30,019 nucleotides of DNA, from the NCBI GenBank assembly GCA_900539605.1, contig UQCS01000018.1:1-30019 (forward strand), read 5' to 3'. Each line of letters begins with the position of its first letter. Position 1 is the stretch's first letter. This DNA is from an uncultured Azospirillum sp. (GTDB lineage Bacteria > Pseudomonadota > Alphaproteobacteria > RF32 > CAG-239). The translations under genes and the position numbers were made by a program. The notes beneath the pieces were generated by a model. That model saw only the letters and a program-made list of their open reading frames with translations, did not search any database and had not been told where the DNA came from. Shown here one piece after another: positions 16,476 through 25,338 of the stretch.

Positions 16476-17933
16476 ATGAGCAAGTTAAATACGCTGACCG
16501 TCCACGAAACCTTGGACGGATTGAATAAAAAAGAATTTTCGGCGGTCGAACTGGCCGAAGAATATATAAAAGAAGCCGAAGCGGCACGCCGCTTGAACGC
16601 TTATGTGCTGGAAACACCCGAAATCGCGTTGTCTAAAGCGGCGGAATCCGATCGGCGTTATGCGGCCGGAAATCCCCGTCCGTTAGAAGGTATTCCGTTG
16701 GGAATCAAAGATCTGTTCTGTACCGAAGGTATTCGGACGACCGCCTGTTCGCATATTCTGGACGGTTTTATTCCGCCTTATGAATCAACGGTAACCGCCC
16801 GTTTGTTTGAGGCCGGCGCCTCTTGCCTCGGCAAGCTCAATATGGATGAGTTTGCCATGGGCGGCAGCAACGAAACCAGCTGCTACGGTCCGGTTATCAA
16901 TCCGTGGAAAACGGAGAAAAAACTGGTTCCTGGTGGTTCTTCCGGCGGTTCTGCCGCCGCCGTGGCTGCCAACATCTGTGCTGCGGCAACCGGAACCGAT
17001 ACCGGCGGTTCTATCCGTCAGCCGGCGGCATTTTGCGGTGTCAGCGGAATTAAACCCACTTATGGCCGTTGTTCACGTTACGGGATTATGGCGTTTGCTT
17101 CTTCGTTGGATCAGGCGGGGCCGATTGCCAAAGACGTACGCGACTGTGCGTTGCTGCTGAATGTGATGGCCGGCTATGATGCTAAAGATTCAACATCGGT
17201 CAAGATGGATGTGCCTGATTTTACGAAAGTTCTGGGACAGAGTGTCAAGGGGTTGAAGGTCGGAATTCCTGCCGAATACCGCCCGGCGGGGCTCAATGCG
17301 GAAATTGCCGCTTATTGGGATCAAGGGATTGAAATGCTTAAAAATGCCGGTGCCGAGATTGTCGATATTTCGTTGCCGCATACCAAATATGCATTGGCCG
17401 TTTATTATATTATTGCGCCGGCAGAAGCTTCTTCCAACCTGGCGCGTTATGACGGATTGCGATATGGTCTGCGGGTTCTTGGCGAACACCTGGACGATAT
17501 GTATGTCAATACCCGTACAGCCGGGTTTGGTACCGAAGTTAAGCGCCGGGTTATGATCGGGACGTATGTTTTGTCGGCAGGGTACTATGACGCTTATTAT
17601 CTTAAGGCTCAGAAGGTGCGCCGTCTGATCCGCGATGATTTTATACGTGCATTTGAACGCTGTGATGTAATTCTGACACCGACGGCACCGTCGGCGGCCT
17701 TTGCGATCGGTGACAAATCAATGACCGATGATCCGATTAATATGTGGCTCAATGACGTCTTTACGGTTTCGGTCAATTTGGCGGGTCTGCCGGCAATGAG
17801 TTTGCCGATCGGACTTTCCGGAGACGGATTGCCGCTGGGATTGCAGGTGATTGGTCGCGCGTTTGACGAAGAAACGGTTTTCAAAGCTGCGTCAGTGATT
17901 GAAAAAGAAGCCAAGTTTGAAAGGTTAAAGTAG
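16476..17933 (+). CDS. gatA: Glu-tRNA(Gln)/Asp-tRNA(Asn) amidotransferase subunit A
   Basis: This 485-residue subunit is the amidase of GatCAB; it releases ammonia from glutamine for transamidation of misacylated tRNA. The amidase-signature Ser-Ser-Lys triad is visible: Lys78 in GIPLGIKDL, a Ser in PGGSSGGSA near 155, and Ser179 in TDTGGSIRQPA. A G-rich RBS precedes the ATG. Length is normal. The presence of gatCAB implies that Gln-tRNA and/or Asn-tRNA is made by the indirect route. Confidence 0.97.
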   Translation: MSKLNTLTVHETLDGLNKKEFSAVELAEEYIKEAEAARRLNAYVLETPEIALSKAAESDRRYAAGNPRPLEGIPLGIKDLFCTEGIRTTACSHILDGFIPPYESTVTARLFEAGASCLGKLNMDEFAMGGSNETSCYGPVINPWKTEKKLVPGGSSGGSAAAVAANICAAATGTDTGGSIRQPAAFCGVSGIKPTYGRCSRYGIMAFASSLDQAGPIAKDVRDCALLLNVMAGYDAKDSTSVKMDVPDFTKVLGQSVKGLKVGIPAEYRPAGLNAEIAAYWDQGIEMLKNAGAEIVDISLPHTKYALAVYYIIAPAEASSNLARYDGLRYGLRVLGEHLDDMYVNTRTAGFGTEVKRRVMIGTYVLSAGYYDAYYLKAQKVRRLIRDDFIRAFERCDVILTPTAPSAAFAIGDKSMTDDPINMWLNDVFTVSVNLAGLPAMSLPIGLSGDGLPLGLQVIGRAFDEETVFKAASVIEKEAKFERLK

Positions 17934-17935
17934 CG

Positions 17936-19384
17936 ATGTTAATAGAAGGAAAAGAAAACAAGTGGGAAATTGTCTGCGGTTTGGAAATTCACTGCCAGAT
18001 TATTTCCAAGTCGAAAATCTTCAGCGGTGCTTCGACCGAATTCGGCGCCGACGCCAACCAAAACGTGTCGCTGGTGGATGCCGGGATGCCGGGAATGTTG
18101 CCGGTGTTGAACCGTTATTGTGTTCATCAGGCAGTTAAAACCGGTTTGGGGTTGCGGGCTCAAATTAACAAATATTCCGAATTTTCGCGTAAGAATTATT
18201 TTTATGCCGATATGCCGACCGGTTACCAAATTACTCAGTTTGAATATCCGATCGTCGGTGAAGGCGTGGTGACCATTGATTTGGAAGACGGCAGTACCAA
18301 AGATATCCGGATTGAACGGATGCACATTGAACAGGATGCTGGAAAGTCGATTCATGATATTGATCCGCACAAAACCTTCATTGATCTTAACCGTGCCGGG
18401 GTCGGACTGATGGAAATTGTCACCAAACCGGATTTTTGTTCTCCCGAAGAAGCCGGTGCTTTTTTGAAAAAACTACGTTCAATCCTGCGCTATCTCGGTA
18501 CCTGCGACGGCAATATGGACGAAGGCTCGATGCGTTGTGACGTTAATGTTTCGGTACGTCCTGCCGGCAGCAATGAGTTGAGAACCCGTTGTGAAATGAA
18601 AAACGTCAATTCGGTTAAGTTTGTAATGCAGGCAATTGAGAATGAAGCGCGCCGCCATGTCGAAGTTTATGAAAACGGCGGTACGGTCGATCAGGAAACT
18701 CGGCGTTTTGATCCGGTGACCGGTCTGACCCAGAGTATGCGCAAAAAAGAGTTTGCTCATGATTACCGTTATTTTCCCGAACCCGACCTGCCGCCGCTGG
18801 TTTTGACCGACGCTTATATCCGGCAGGTGGCTGACGAATTGCCGGAATTGCCGGATGCCAAAAAAGCCCGTTTTGCCGGAGAACTGGGACTGACAAAATA
18901 TGATGCCACGGTCATTTGCGAAAACAAAGAAGTGGCGGACTTTTTTGAAAAAGCGGCTGCCGGCCATGATGCCAAGAAAGTGGCTAACTGGCTAATGGGG
19001 GATTTCTTTGCGATGCTCAAACGCAAAAATCTGACGATCGAACATAGTCCGGTATCGGCGGAAAACCTCGGGCGATTGGTGGAATTGATTGAAACTAACG
19101 TCATTTCCGGAAAAATTGCCAAAGACGTTTTTGAAATGATGAGCGAAAGCGGCGAAGCCCCGGAAAAAATCGTTGAAGAAAAAGGTCTCAAACAGGTTAC
19201 CGACACCGGCGCGATTGAATCTATTGTAGATCAGGTGATTGCCGATAACCCGGATAAGGTTAATGCCTACAAAGGCGGAAAAACCGGCCTAATGGGATGG
19301 TTTGTCGGTCAGGTGATTAAAGAATCCCGCGGCAAGGCAAACCCGCAGGTGGTCAATCAGCTGCTGGCAGCCAAGTTGGCCTGA
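17936..19384 (+). CDS. gatB: Asp-tRNA(Asn)/Glu-tRNA(Gln) amidotransferase subunit B
   Basis: This 482-residue subunit recognises and activates the misacylated tRNA in GatCAB. It begins with WEIVCGLEIHCQI, has DLNRAGVGLMEIVTKP near residue 145-160 and YRYFPEPDLPPL near 280-290, and ends in a helical GatB/YqeY domain. It starts 2 bases after the gatA stop, which indicates coupled translation. A terminator closes the operon. Confidence 0.97.
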   Translation: MLIEGKENKWEIVCGLEIHCQIISKSKIFSGASTEFGADANQNVSLVDAGMPGMLPVLNRYCVHQAVKTGLGLRAQINKYSEFSRKNYFYADMPTGYQITQFEYPIVGEGVVTIDLEDGSTKDIRIERMHIEQDAGKSIHDIDPHKTFIDLNRAGVGLMEIVTKPDFCSPEEAGAFLKKLRSILRYLGTCDGNMDEGSMRCDVNVSVRPAGSNELRTRCEMKNVNSVKFVMQAIENEARRHVEVYENGGTVDQETRRFDPVTGLTQSMRKKEFAHDYRYFPEPDLPPLVLTDAYIRQVADELPELPDAKKARFAGELGLTKYDATVICENKEVADFFEKAAAGHDAKKVANWLMGDFFAMLKRKNLTIEHSPVSAENLGRLVELIETNVISGKIAKDVFEMMSESGEAPEKIVEEKGLKQVTDTGAIESIVDQVIADNPDKVNAYKGGKTGLMGWFVGQVIKESRGKANPQVVNQLLAAKLA

Positions 19385-19406
19385 GTACGGCTTGTTCTTT
19401 CTGCCC

Positions 19407-19436
19407 AAACCCCTGTCAAACCGGCAGGGGTTTTTT
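19407..19436 (+). terminator. Terminator of the gatCAB operon
   Basis: AAACCCCTG (19407-19415) pairs with CAGGGGTTT (19425-19433), and T's follow. Confidence 0.92.
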
Positions 19437-19608
19437 ATACGGTGCCGGCAACCAGGAACCGTGTTTTTTGTGTTGCAATATCGGGTTGGAAAAGATAACA
19501 TGTAAAACGATAAATGATTATTATGTAAACAGAAATTTGTTTGACGGGGAAAACGGTTGTTTAAATCCCCCTTTTAATATCCGATTATTAATTTAACTCC
19601 TGTAATTT

Positions 19609-20529
19609 ATGGAAGAAAGTATCATTGTGTTTGATCCTCTTAACGATAGGGCCTATCTAATGGAGGAAGGAAAATTAATGTCGTTGGGAAAAGCGCTTGT
19701 CCTGACGAGATTGTGGAAAGATATCGTTTACCGGATTGGCGAACGCTTGTTTGTTTGCGAGCAGGGTGTTTATCGGCGAATTGCCTCCAACAGCCGGTTG
19801 ATTGAATTTGATGTTTTGTCGGCGAAAGCAAAGGAAAGTGCTTCGATTGAGGAAAATCTGGCCGCAGAATGTCGGCCTGTACCCGAGAACGGTATCGGCA
19901 ACATGTTCATCCGCCGGCCCGGTGCCGATGAAGGAATGTTACCGGAGAGTCTGTACCGGTTATGGCTGCAGGAACGTCAAAAGGCAGTTGTCCTTCCCGA
20001 AGCAGAAAATGCTTTCCTGATCGATTCGGACCGGGAATTCCGTTTGTTTATGCTGGATGACAATGATGTTCCCCGGCGTCAAAACGCACCCGTATCGGCG
20101 ATCAGCGGCAACAGTTTTGTGTGGAACGGTTATGGTTATGTGCTGAGCAATCAAAAATTCCGCCTGTTACCTTTGAAATTGATCGGTATTCTGAGCAACT
20201 ATTTGATGTTTATGCTCGGCAGCGACATTTATTTTCTGGACAGCAGCGGTTTTCATTCGTTGGGCGCTCATCCTGAGTTTTACTGGCGGGAGAATCTCGG
20301 CCAAATGTTGATGATTGCGAAAGTGGAGCATGGAAAAATGTGTTACCAGCTCGGCGAGCGACAAATCAGAAATGTCTGTTTGTGTTGTAACGGAGATTTG
20401 TTGACGGTGGACAATGAACATAACGTGCATCATCATTATAAAATCGATTGCTCCTCTGGACAGCCCGTAGAACATCATCGTGTTTTTCGTCCCGATGCAT
20501 CGGGAATGTACGTTGAAGCAAAGGAATGA
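19609..20529 (+). CDS. Unrecognised protein, possibly beta-rich
   Basis: I do not recognise this 306-residue protein. It lacks a signal peptide or membrane helices. It contains repeated short beta-like stretches such as IVYRIGERLFVCEQGVYRRI, FVWNGYGYVLSNQKFRLLPL and YLMFMLGSDIYFLDSSGF, which might form a propeller or similar beta-fold; this is only an impression. The C-terminal third has a Cys cluster (VCLCC) and HNVHHHYK, a conceivable metal site. There is no SD; the leader gattattaatttaactcc before the start resembles that of the 13053 gene. It is flanked by terminators and convergent with ptsN. Confidence 0.75.
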   Translation: MEESIIVFDPLNDRAYLMEEGKLMSLGKALVLTRLWKDIVYRIGERLFVCEQGVYRRIASNSRLIEFDVLSAKAKESASIEENLAAECRPVPENGIGNMFIRRPGADEGMLPESLYRLWLQERQKAVVLPEAENAFLIDSDREFRLFMLDDNDVPRRQNAPVSAISGNSFVWNGYGYVLSNQKFRLLPLKLIGILSNYLMFMLGSDIYFLDSSGFHSLGAHPEFYWRENLGQMLMIAKVEHGKMCYQLGERQIRNVCLCCNGDLLTVDNEHNVHHHYKIDCSSGQPVEHHRVFRPDASGMYVEAKE

Positions 20530-20545
20530 TGCTTTGCGTAATTAA

Positions 20546-20575
20546 GAAACAGCCGCTGTTATCAGCGGCTGTTTC
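20546..20575 (+). terminator. Terminator-like hairpin after the 306-residue gene
   Basis: A 13-bp perfect stem (20546-20558 with 20563-20575) and loop TTAT are followed by a weakly T-rich tail (TCGTTAT). Confidence 0.7.
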
Positions 20576-20582
20576 TCGTTAT

Positions 20583-20609
20583 AAAAAATCCCCGGTGGCT
20601 GGCCGGGGA
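20583..20609 (-). terminator. Terminator of the hpf-ptsN operon (minus strand)
   Basis: On the minus strand TCCCCGG (20603-20609) pairs with CCGGGGA (20589-20595), and six T's follow (20583-20588). It lies just downstream of the ptsN stop. Confidence 0.88.
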
Positions 20610-20619
20610 AGATATAGAA

Positions 20620-21066
20620 TCAATTCTGAGTCAAAATCCGGTAAATTTCTTTGGTTGACTCGGCATTGCGGAGCTGGTCGCAGACTTCTTCGTCTTTAAT
20701 GATTTTAGAGATCTGTGCCAGTGCGCTCAAATGGTCGGCACCGCTGTTTTCCGGCGAAACCAGCATAAATACCAGATCAACCGGTTGATTGTCATCGGCC
20801 TCGAAATCAATGCCTTTTTGCAGTTTGGCAAACAGGCCTTTCAAGTGTTTCAGTTCCGGAATCCGTCCGTGAGGAACAGCTGTTCCGCCGCCAAAGGCAG
20901 TCGCCCCCAGATTTTCTCTTTCCAAAATAATGTCAAACATACTTCGGTCATCAATACCGGTACCTTCGGCAATTTTTATGCTCATTTCTTTTAACAGCTG
21001 CCGTTTGGAAGCCGCATTATTAATGATGATGACATCATTATCGGTCAGAATATCAGAAATTTTCAT
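20620..21066 (-). CDS. ptsN: PTS IIA-like nitrogen-regulatory protein (EIIA-Ntr)
   Basis: This 148-residue phosphoacceptor belongs to the nitrogen phosphotransferase system (PtsP-PtsO-PtsN), which regulates potassium, nitrogen and envelope functions rather than sugar import. The phosphorylated His is in GGGTAVPHGR (His66 with this start). I chose ATG 21066; a TTG at 21078 would add four residues, and neither has a strong SD. It lies 15 bases downstream of hpf, as in many proteobacteria. The companion rpoN is missing from this locus. Confidence 0.93.
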   Translation of the reverse strand: MKISDILTDNDVIIINNAASKRQLLKEMSIKIAEGTGIDDRSMFDIILERENLGATAFGGGTAVPHGRIPELKHLKGLFAKLQKGIDFEADDNQPVDLVFMLVSPENSGADHLSALAQISKIIKDEEVCDQLRNAESTKEIYRILTQN

Positions 21067-21081
21067 TTTAACACCCAACGA

Positions 21082-21648
21082 TTAGTTGTCGGCTTTCGGT
21101 TCAACCCAGCCGATGTTTCCGTCTTTGCGGCGATATACCATGCTGATGTGGCTGTTGGCTGCGTTTCTGAACATCAGGGCGCATTCATTGGCCAAATCCA
21201 TATACATAACCGCCTCGCTGACGGTACAAACCGGAATGTTGGCGCCGGTTTCGGCGATTGTCAGCGGCGCATTGACATCAATGTCCATTTCGTCTTCGGT
21301 TTCGATAACCGGGAAAACAGCTTCGGAAGCCAGTTCAGCCAAGCCGGTTTTGCTTTTATGGTCTTTAAGGCGGTTTTTGTGTTTGCTCAGGCGAACGGCA
21401 ATGTGACCGTTGGCATTGTCAAAAGCCGTATAAGGATCGCCGGCGGTTCCGGTGCCTTTTAATACGATATTTTTTGCAGGATGGACGGTAACTTCGGCGG
21501 AGAACTCTTCTCCTTCTTTCGAAAACGCAACATTGCAGCCGATCGGATCGCTGAAATATTTAGTTACCGAATTCAAAATATTTTCTTCGATATGCGAGCG
21601 CAATCTGTCTCCGATATCTACTTGCTTGCCTGTTAGTGTTATTTTCAT
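21082..21648 (-). CDS. hpf: Ribosome hibernation promoting factor, long form
   Basis: This 188-residue protein binds 30S subunits and pairs ribosomes into inactive 100S dimers in stationary phase. An N-terminal S30AE domain (about 1-100, ITLTGKQVDIGDRLRSHIEE) is followed by a linker and a C-terminal dimerisation domain (about 125-185, MYMDLANECALMFRNAANS). That makes it the long type, as is usual in alphaproteobacteria. I chose ATG 21648 because of the SD AAGGAAAAATT; a start at 21663 lies upstream of that SD. ptsN follows 15 bases downstream. Confidence 0.94.
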   Translation of the reverse strand: MKITLTGKQVDIGDRLRSHIEENILNSVTKYFSDPIGCNVAFSKEGEEFSAEVTVHPAKNIVLKGTGTAGDPYTAFDNANGHIAVRLSKHKNRLKDHKSKTGLAELASEAVFPVIETEDEMDIDVNAPLTIAETGANIPVCTVSEAVMYMDLANECALMFRNAANSHISMVYRRKDGNIGWVEPKADN

Positions 21649-21695
21649 AATTTTTCCTTGCAAAATATAATTGATAAAGTGAATTTTGAACCTTC

Positions 21696-21723
21696 ATTTT
21701 AGCATATAAAATTAAGAATTCAA
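21696..21723 (-). promoter_or_regulatory. Predicted promoter of hpf-ptsN
   Basis: Read on the minus strand, TTGAAT (21723-21718) and TAAAAT (21701-21696) are 16 bases apart, about 48 bases before the hpf start. The rest of 21649-21920 shows no gene and no visible rpoN remnant. Confidence 0.5.
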
Positions 21724-21920
21724 CCACAGTTTTGGAATAATTAACTTAAAATAAGGTTAAGAAAACCGGCAAAAGAAATATTTAAACCGGCTGCAAAAAC
21801 CGCGGAAAGCCAAGAGATTGATTATCCTTGACGAAATATTTGAGTTTTCTCCGATCGGAAACACTGATTTTGCTTACCGAAACGGCGAACGATCAATAAA
21901 TTATGCAAACATAGTTTCCG

Positions 21921-22661
21921 CTACATTGAAAAGTTGTCGCCGAGATAAACCTTGCGAACCTCTTCGTTGTTGACGATTTCTTCCGGTGTTCCCTCCATCA
22001 GGACGGTTCCGCCGTGCAAAATATAAGCGCGGTCGGTGATGTCAAGGGTTTCGCGCACATTATGATCGGTGATCAGAACCCCGAGGCCGCGGTGTTTGAG
22101 CTGGGAAACCAGAGAGCGAATTTCGCCCACTGCAATCGGATCAATCCCCGCCAGGGGCTCGTCCAGCAGAATGAAATTTGGCTGGCTGGCCAGGGCGCGG
22201 GCAATTTCAAGACGCCGTCTCTCACCGCCGGAAAGCGCCATGGCGGGAGACTTGCGTAAATGAGCAATCGAAAATTCTGACAGCAGCTCTTCCAGCATGT
22301 TTTCCCGTTTGTCCTCGTCTTCCACCACAATTTCCAAAATTGCCTTGATGTTGTCTTCAACACTCAGTGAGCGAAAAATGGAAGCTTCTTGCGGCAAATA
22401 CCCGATTCCCATCCGGGCGCGGCGGTACATCGGCATGTTGGTAATGTCCTGACCGTCAATATGCACATCGCCGTAATCAGGCGTAATCAGTCCGGTAACG
22501 CAATAAAAACAGGTGGTTTTTCCGGCACCGTTCGGTCCCAGCAGCCCGACCGCTTCGCCGCGTTTGACATGCAAGGAGACGTTACGCAGCACCGGGCGGT
22601 TTTTGTATTTTTTTCCGATGTTAAAAATTTCTAAAGTAGAACTGGAATTTTTATCGTACAT
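21921..22661 (-). CDS. lptB: LPS export ABC transporter ATP-binding protein
   Basis: This 246-residue cytoplasmic ATPase powers extraction of LPS from the inner membrane with LptF, LptG and LptC. Walker A is GPNGAGKTT (residues 42-50), the signature is LSGGERRRLEIARAL, and Walker B is FILLDEPLAGID. The C-terminus has the family's HGGTVLMEGTPEEI. I chose ATG 22661 because AGGA lies just upstream; the frame stays open to 22700 inside lptA. Normally rpoN follows; here hpf does, after 272 bases. Confidence 0.95.
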   Translation of the reverse strand: MYDKNSSSTLEIFNIGKKYKNRPVLRNVSLHVKRGEAVGLLGPNGAGKTTCFYCVTGLITPDYGDVHIDGQDITNMPMYRRARMGIGYLPQEASIFRSLSVEDNIKAILEIVVEDEDKRENMLEELLSEFSIAHLRKSPAMALSGGERRRLEIARALASQPNFILLDEPLAGIDPIAVGEIRSLVSQLKHRGLGVLITDHNVRETLDITDRAYILHGGTVLMEGTPEEIVNNEEVRKVYLGDNFSM

Positions 22662-22681
22662 TTTTCCTGCTTTCAATTGCG

Positions 22682-23431
22682 TTATTTTTCTTCGTACCAA
22701 ATGCCGGAAACTCTCGATTTTCCGGACAGAACTTTGCTGATGCCGGTATTGAGGTCGGTTTCGGCACGGTCTCCCCGCAGAATGTTGCCGTTTTGGTTAA
22801 TGACCACATTTTCATACAGCTTTACCAAACCCTGTTCGGGATAATAAACGCCGGTTTTGGCGGTTACTTCGCCGTCTTTGGTGACAATCCGCGCATTTTT
22901 CGGAATTTCAACCCGTTGCAAGACCGGGGTGCCCTCTTTATCTTTTTGGAAAAAGGCTTCCATAATATCCGAATAGACTTTGTTTTTGCCGTTGTCGGCA
23001 ATGACGTTACCTTTGGCAACGGCCTTTTCCTGTCCCGGGTAATAGGTAATGCTTTCCGTCGCTGTAATGGTTGCGCGGTCGTTTTTGATTCTTGCCGGTT
23101 TTCCGGTCAAAATCATATAATCGTCTTTGACATGATATTCCATCAGGTCTCCAAAAGCATCGGCCTTCGGCAGGTGGAGGCTCACTTTTTGCCGGGCTTC
23201 CATATCGGTAATCGAGGTTTTGCCCTGGTTGCTTTTAGAAAACCAAGCTGTCAAAATCTCTCCTTTGACGGTCATTCCCGGTTTGACGGCGACCGCATTG
23301 CCGATGGCCACAGCCTTTTGTTCGTTTTGGTAGATTTCGACTTGTTTATCGGCAGTAATGATGATGTCATAAGCAGCGGCAGAAGTTATCCGAATAGCAG
23401 CAAGCAGAGGAATCAGCCATATTTTTTTCAT
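22682..23431 (-). CDS. lptA: LPS transport periplasmic protein LptA
   Basis: This 249-residue exported protein is the periplasmic bridge for LPS. It has a signal peptide (MKKIWLIPLLAAIRITSAAA, cleavage near 20) and the OstA-type beta-jellyroll with ITADKQVEIYQNEQKAVAIG and YYPGQEKAVAKGNVIADNG repeats. At 249 residues it is longer than E. coli LptA (185), consistent with alphaproteobacterial forms. A strong GGAGGGG SD precedes the ATG, which overlaps the lptC stop by 4 bases. The order lptC-lptA-lptB supports the call. Confidence 0.93.
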   Translation of the reverse strand: MKKIWLIPLLAAIRITSAAAYDIIITADKQVEIYQNEQKAVAIGNAVAVKPGMTVKGEILTAWFSKSNQGKTSITDMEARQKVSLHLPKADAFGDLMEYHVKDDYMILTGKPARIKNDRATITATESITYYPGQEKAVAKGNVIADNGKNKVYSDIMEAFFQKDKEGTPVLQRVEIPKNARIVTKDGEVTAKTGVYYPEQGLVKLYENVVINQNGNILRGDRAETDLNTGISKVLSGKSRVSGIWYEEK

Positions 23432-24108
23432 TGTGGTGTCCCCTCCAAATTTTCCTGATGGATGATGATTTTGGTTTTGCCGGTAAAGATAAGAACCCGG
23501 TTGCCTTTATAATACTCAAATCCTTCCGATTTTAAATTGCCGAAATAACCCTCGGCGGTTACCGGTGTTTTGCTGTATGCTTTGGCTTGGATGCTGTCAT
23601 AGAACATGGTGCGGGTGAGGGCGGTTGTTCCGTCGCTGTAAACCATTTTGACGTCTTCGTCCAACCACAGCAGCCGGTTGACCTGATCATAATAACCGAC
23701 CGGAGATTTGACACTGGTCCAGTCGGTGTCCGAAGACGGCAGCAGCCCTTCGGGATGAATCAGCTTGACCAGTTTTGAACCGGGTTCGGTTTCGTCAATT
23801 GTTTCGGCAGTAAAATTGTTAACCCGGTTTTGTTTGTCGGTAATATAGAAAACAGTATTTTCCATATGGAGTTTTTCCAGCTCGCCGTCTTTGGGTTTGG
23901 CAATGTTCATCTGAAGTTCGCCGCTGCGTTCCTGCAAACCGGGCAAAATTACGAGCAGCCCCGCCAGTGCGGCGGCAATTGCCGGCAGTCCAAGCTTAAT
24001 CAGGCGAACAACATGTGCCCGCCGCGAAGCCGGAGAATTGTCACCGCGTTGTTTTTTTTTGAGGCTGTCTTCGGCAAAGAAGATGTCTAATTTCTTGAAA
24101 TCAAACAA
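23428..24108 (-). CDS. lptC: LPS export inner-membrane protein LptC (TTG start)
   Basis: This 226-residue bitopic protein takes LPS from LptB2FG and passes it to LptA. A basic cytoplasmic segment (1-35) is followed by one transmembrane helix (about 36-58, LPAIAAALAGLLVILPG) and a periplasmic beta-jellyroll ending KTKIIIHQENLEGTP. The start codon is TTG, directly after the kdsD stop (TAATTG); an AGGAGAAGG SD lies 8-12 bases upstream, and the next in-frame Met lies beyond the membrane helix. The stop overlaps lptA by 4 bases. Confidence 0.9.
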   Translation of the reverse strand: MFDFKKLDIFFAEDSLKKKQRGDNSPASRRAHVVRLIKLGLPAIAAALAGLLVILPGLQERSGELQMNIAKPKDGELEKLHMENTVFYITDKQNRVNNFTAETIDETEPGSKLVKLIHPEGLLPSSDTDWTSVKSPVGYYDQVNRLLWLDEDVKMVYSDGTTALTRTMFYDSIQAKAYSKTPVTAEGYFGNLKSEGFEYYKGNRVLIFTGKTKIIIHQENLEGTPQ

Positions 24109-25131
24109 TTATGCGACCTTCTCCTGAGAATTAAGCGGAGCATCTTTCTTTTTTTCAATCGTAAAGCCGGCACGTAAACAATCGTGCATATGAATGACGC
24201 CGATCGGCTTGTTATTTTCGATAACAAACAGCTGAGTGATTCCCTTTCCGGTGTTGTTCATAATATTGACAGCCTCGGCCACCAAGGTGTCGGGAGAAGT
24301 CGTCTTGGGGTTTTTGGTCATAATGTCTTCGGCATTTTTTTCAAACAGGTCATTGTCAAGCGAGTTGACCATTGCACGACGCAAGTCACCGTCGGTAATC
24401 ATCCCGCTCAGTTCGCCGTTTTCGTTGACGATTCCGACGCATCCCAGCATTTTTGACGACATGGTCAGAATAATCTGCCTGAGAGCGGCATGTTCATCTA
24501 AAATCGGCATTTCGTCGCCGCGATGCATCAGGTCGGAAACTTTCTGCAAAAGGGCACCGAGCTTTCCGCCCGGGTGGCGTTGTTTGTAGTTGCTTTTCGA
24601 AAAGCCTTTGCGTTCCATCAGCGCAATTGCCAGAATGTCACCCAGCACCAAAGTAGCGGTGGTGGAAGAAGTCGGCGCCATGCCGAGCGGGCAAGCTTCG
24701 CCGGCATCGGGCAGACGCAAAATGATATCGCCGGCTTTTCCCAGCGTGCTGTCAGGATTTTTGGTCATCGAAATCAACGGAATTCCGTACCTTTTGCAGT
24801 AAATCAGGACATCGGACAGTTCTTTGGATTCTCCGCCGTTGGAAATCGCCAACACCACGTCATCGTCGGTCAACATTCCGAGGTCGCCGTGACTGGCTTC
24901 GGCCGGATGCACAAAAAAGGAGGGTGTTCCGGTGGAAGCCAGAGTAGCGGCGATTTTGTTGCCGATATGACCCGATTTTCCCATCCCGGTTACGATGACG
25001 CGCCCTTTGGCAGCCTGTATCATATCCAGAGCCTCGGTCAGACTGGCGTCAAGTTCGCTTTCCATGATACGCAAGGCGTCGACTTCCTTATCGATAGTCC
25101 GGCGTGCCGATTCGATATCTTTGTTTGTCAT
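24109..25131 (-). CDS. kdsD: Arabinose-5-phosphate isomerase
   Basis: This 340-residue enzyme converts ribulose 5-phosphate to arabinose 5-phosphate, the precursor of Kdo in LPS. A SIS domain (about 40-180) has VTGMGKSGHIGNKIA and HPAEASHGDLGM, with active-site His and Glu candidates. Two CBS domains occupy about 205-330 (MITDGDLRRAM and GVIHMHDCLRAG). Operon position before lptC-lptA-lptB matches the role in LPS biogenesis. Neither kdsC nor rpoN accompanies it here. An SD-like AAGGAC lies about 11 bases upstream of the ATG. Confidence 0.95.
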   Translation of the reverse strand: MTNKDIESARRTIDKEVDALRIMESELDASLTEALDMIQAAKGRVIVTGMGKSGHIGNKIAATLASTGTPSFFVHPAEASHGDLGMLTDDDVVLAISNGGESKELSDVLIYCKRYGIPLISMTKNPDSTLGKAGDIILRLPDAGEACPLGMAPTSSTTATLVLGDILAIALMERKGFSKSNYKQRHPGGKLGALLQKVSDLMHRGDEMPILDEHAALRQIILTMSSKMLGCVGIVNENGELSGMITDGDLRRAMVNSLDNDLFEKNAEDIMTKNPKTTSPDTLVAEAVNIMNNTGKGITQLFVIENNKPIGVIHMHDCLRAGFTIEKKKDAPLNSQEKVA

Positions 25132-25172
25132 TGTGTTTGTAGTCCTTAAATTTGATTAAAATATAGTGGAGA

Positions 25173-25202
25173 ATATTATTATTTAAACTTGAAAGCAAGC
25201 AA
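25173..25202 (-). promoter_or_regulatory. Candidate promoter of the kdsD-lptCAB operon
   Basis: On the minus strand TTGCTT (25202-25197) and TAATAT (25178-25173) are 18 bases apart, roughly 40 bases before the kdsD start. Confidence 0.35.
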
Positions 25203-25236
25203 ATTTATCCAACCATCAACATGGGACCGAAACCTG

Positions 25237-25265
25237 TTGATTCTTGTTACTGCGCTCAATAATAT
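25237..25265 (+). promoter_or_regulatory. Predicted promoter of the exported 480-residue protein
   Basis: TTGATT (25237-25242) and TAATAT (25260-25265) are 17 bases apart. The SD GAGGGGAG (25326-25333) fixes the ATG at 25339. Confidence 0.5.
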
Positions 25266-25338
25266 ATAAGTAAAACGAAAAAGGTTATTTGTTAAGATCC
25301 ATCGGCGTTGAGGAAAAACTAAATTGAGGGGAGACGTT

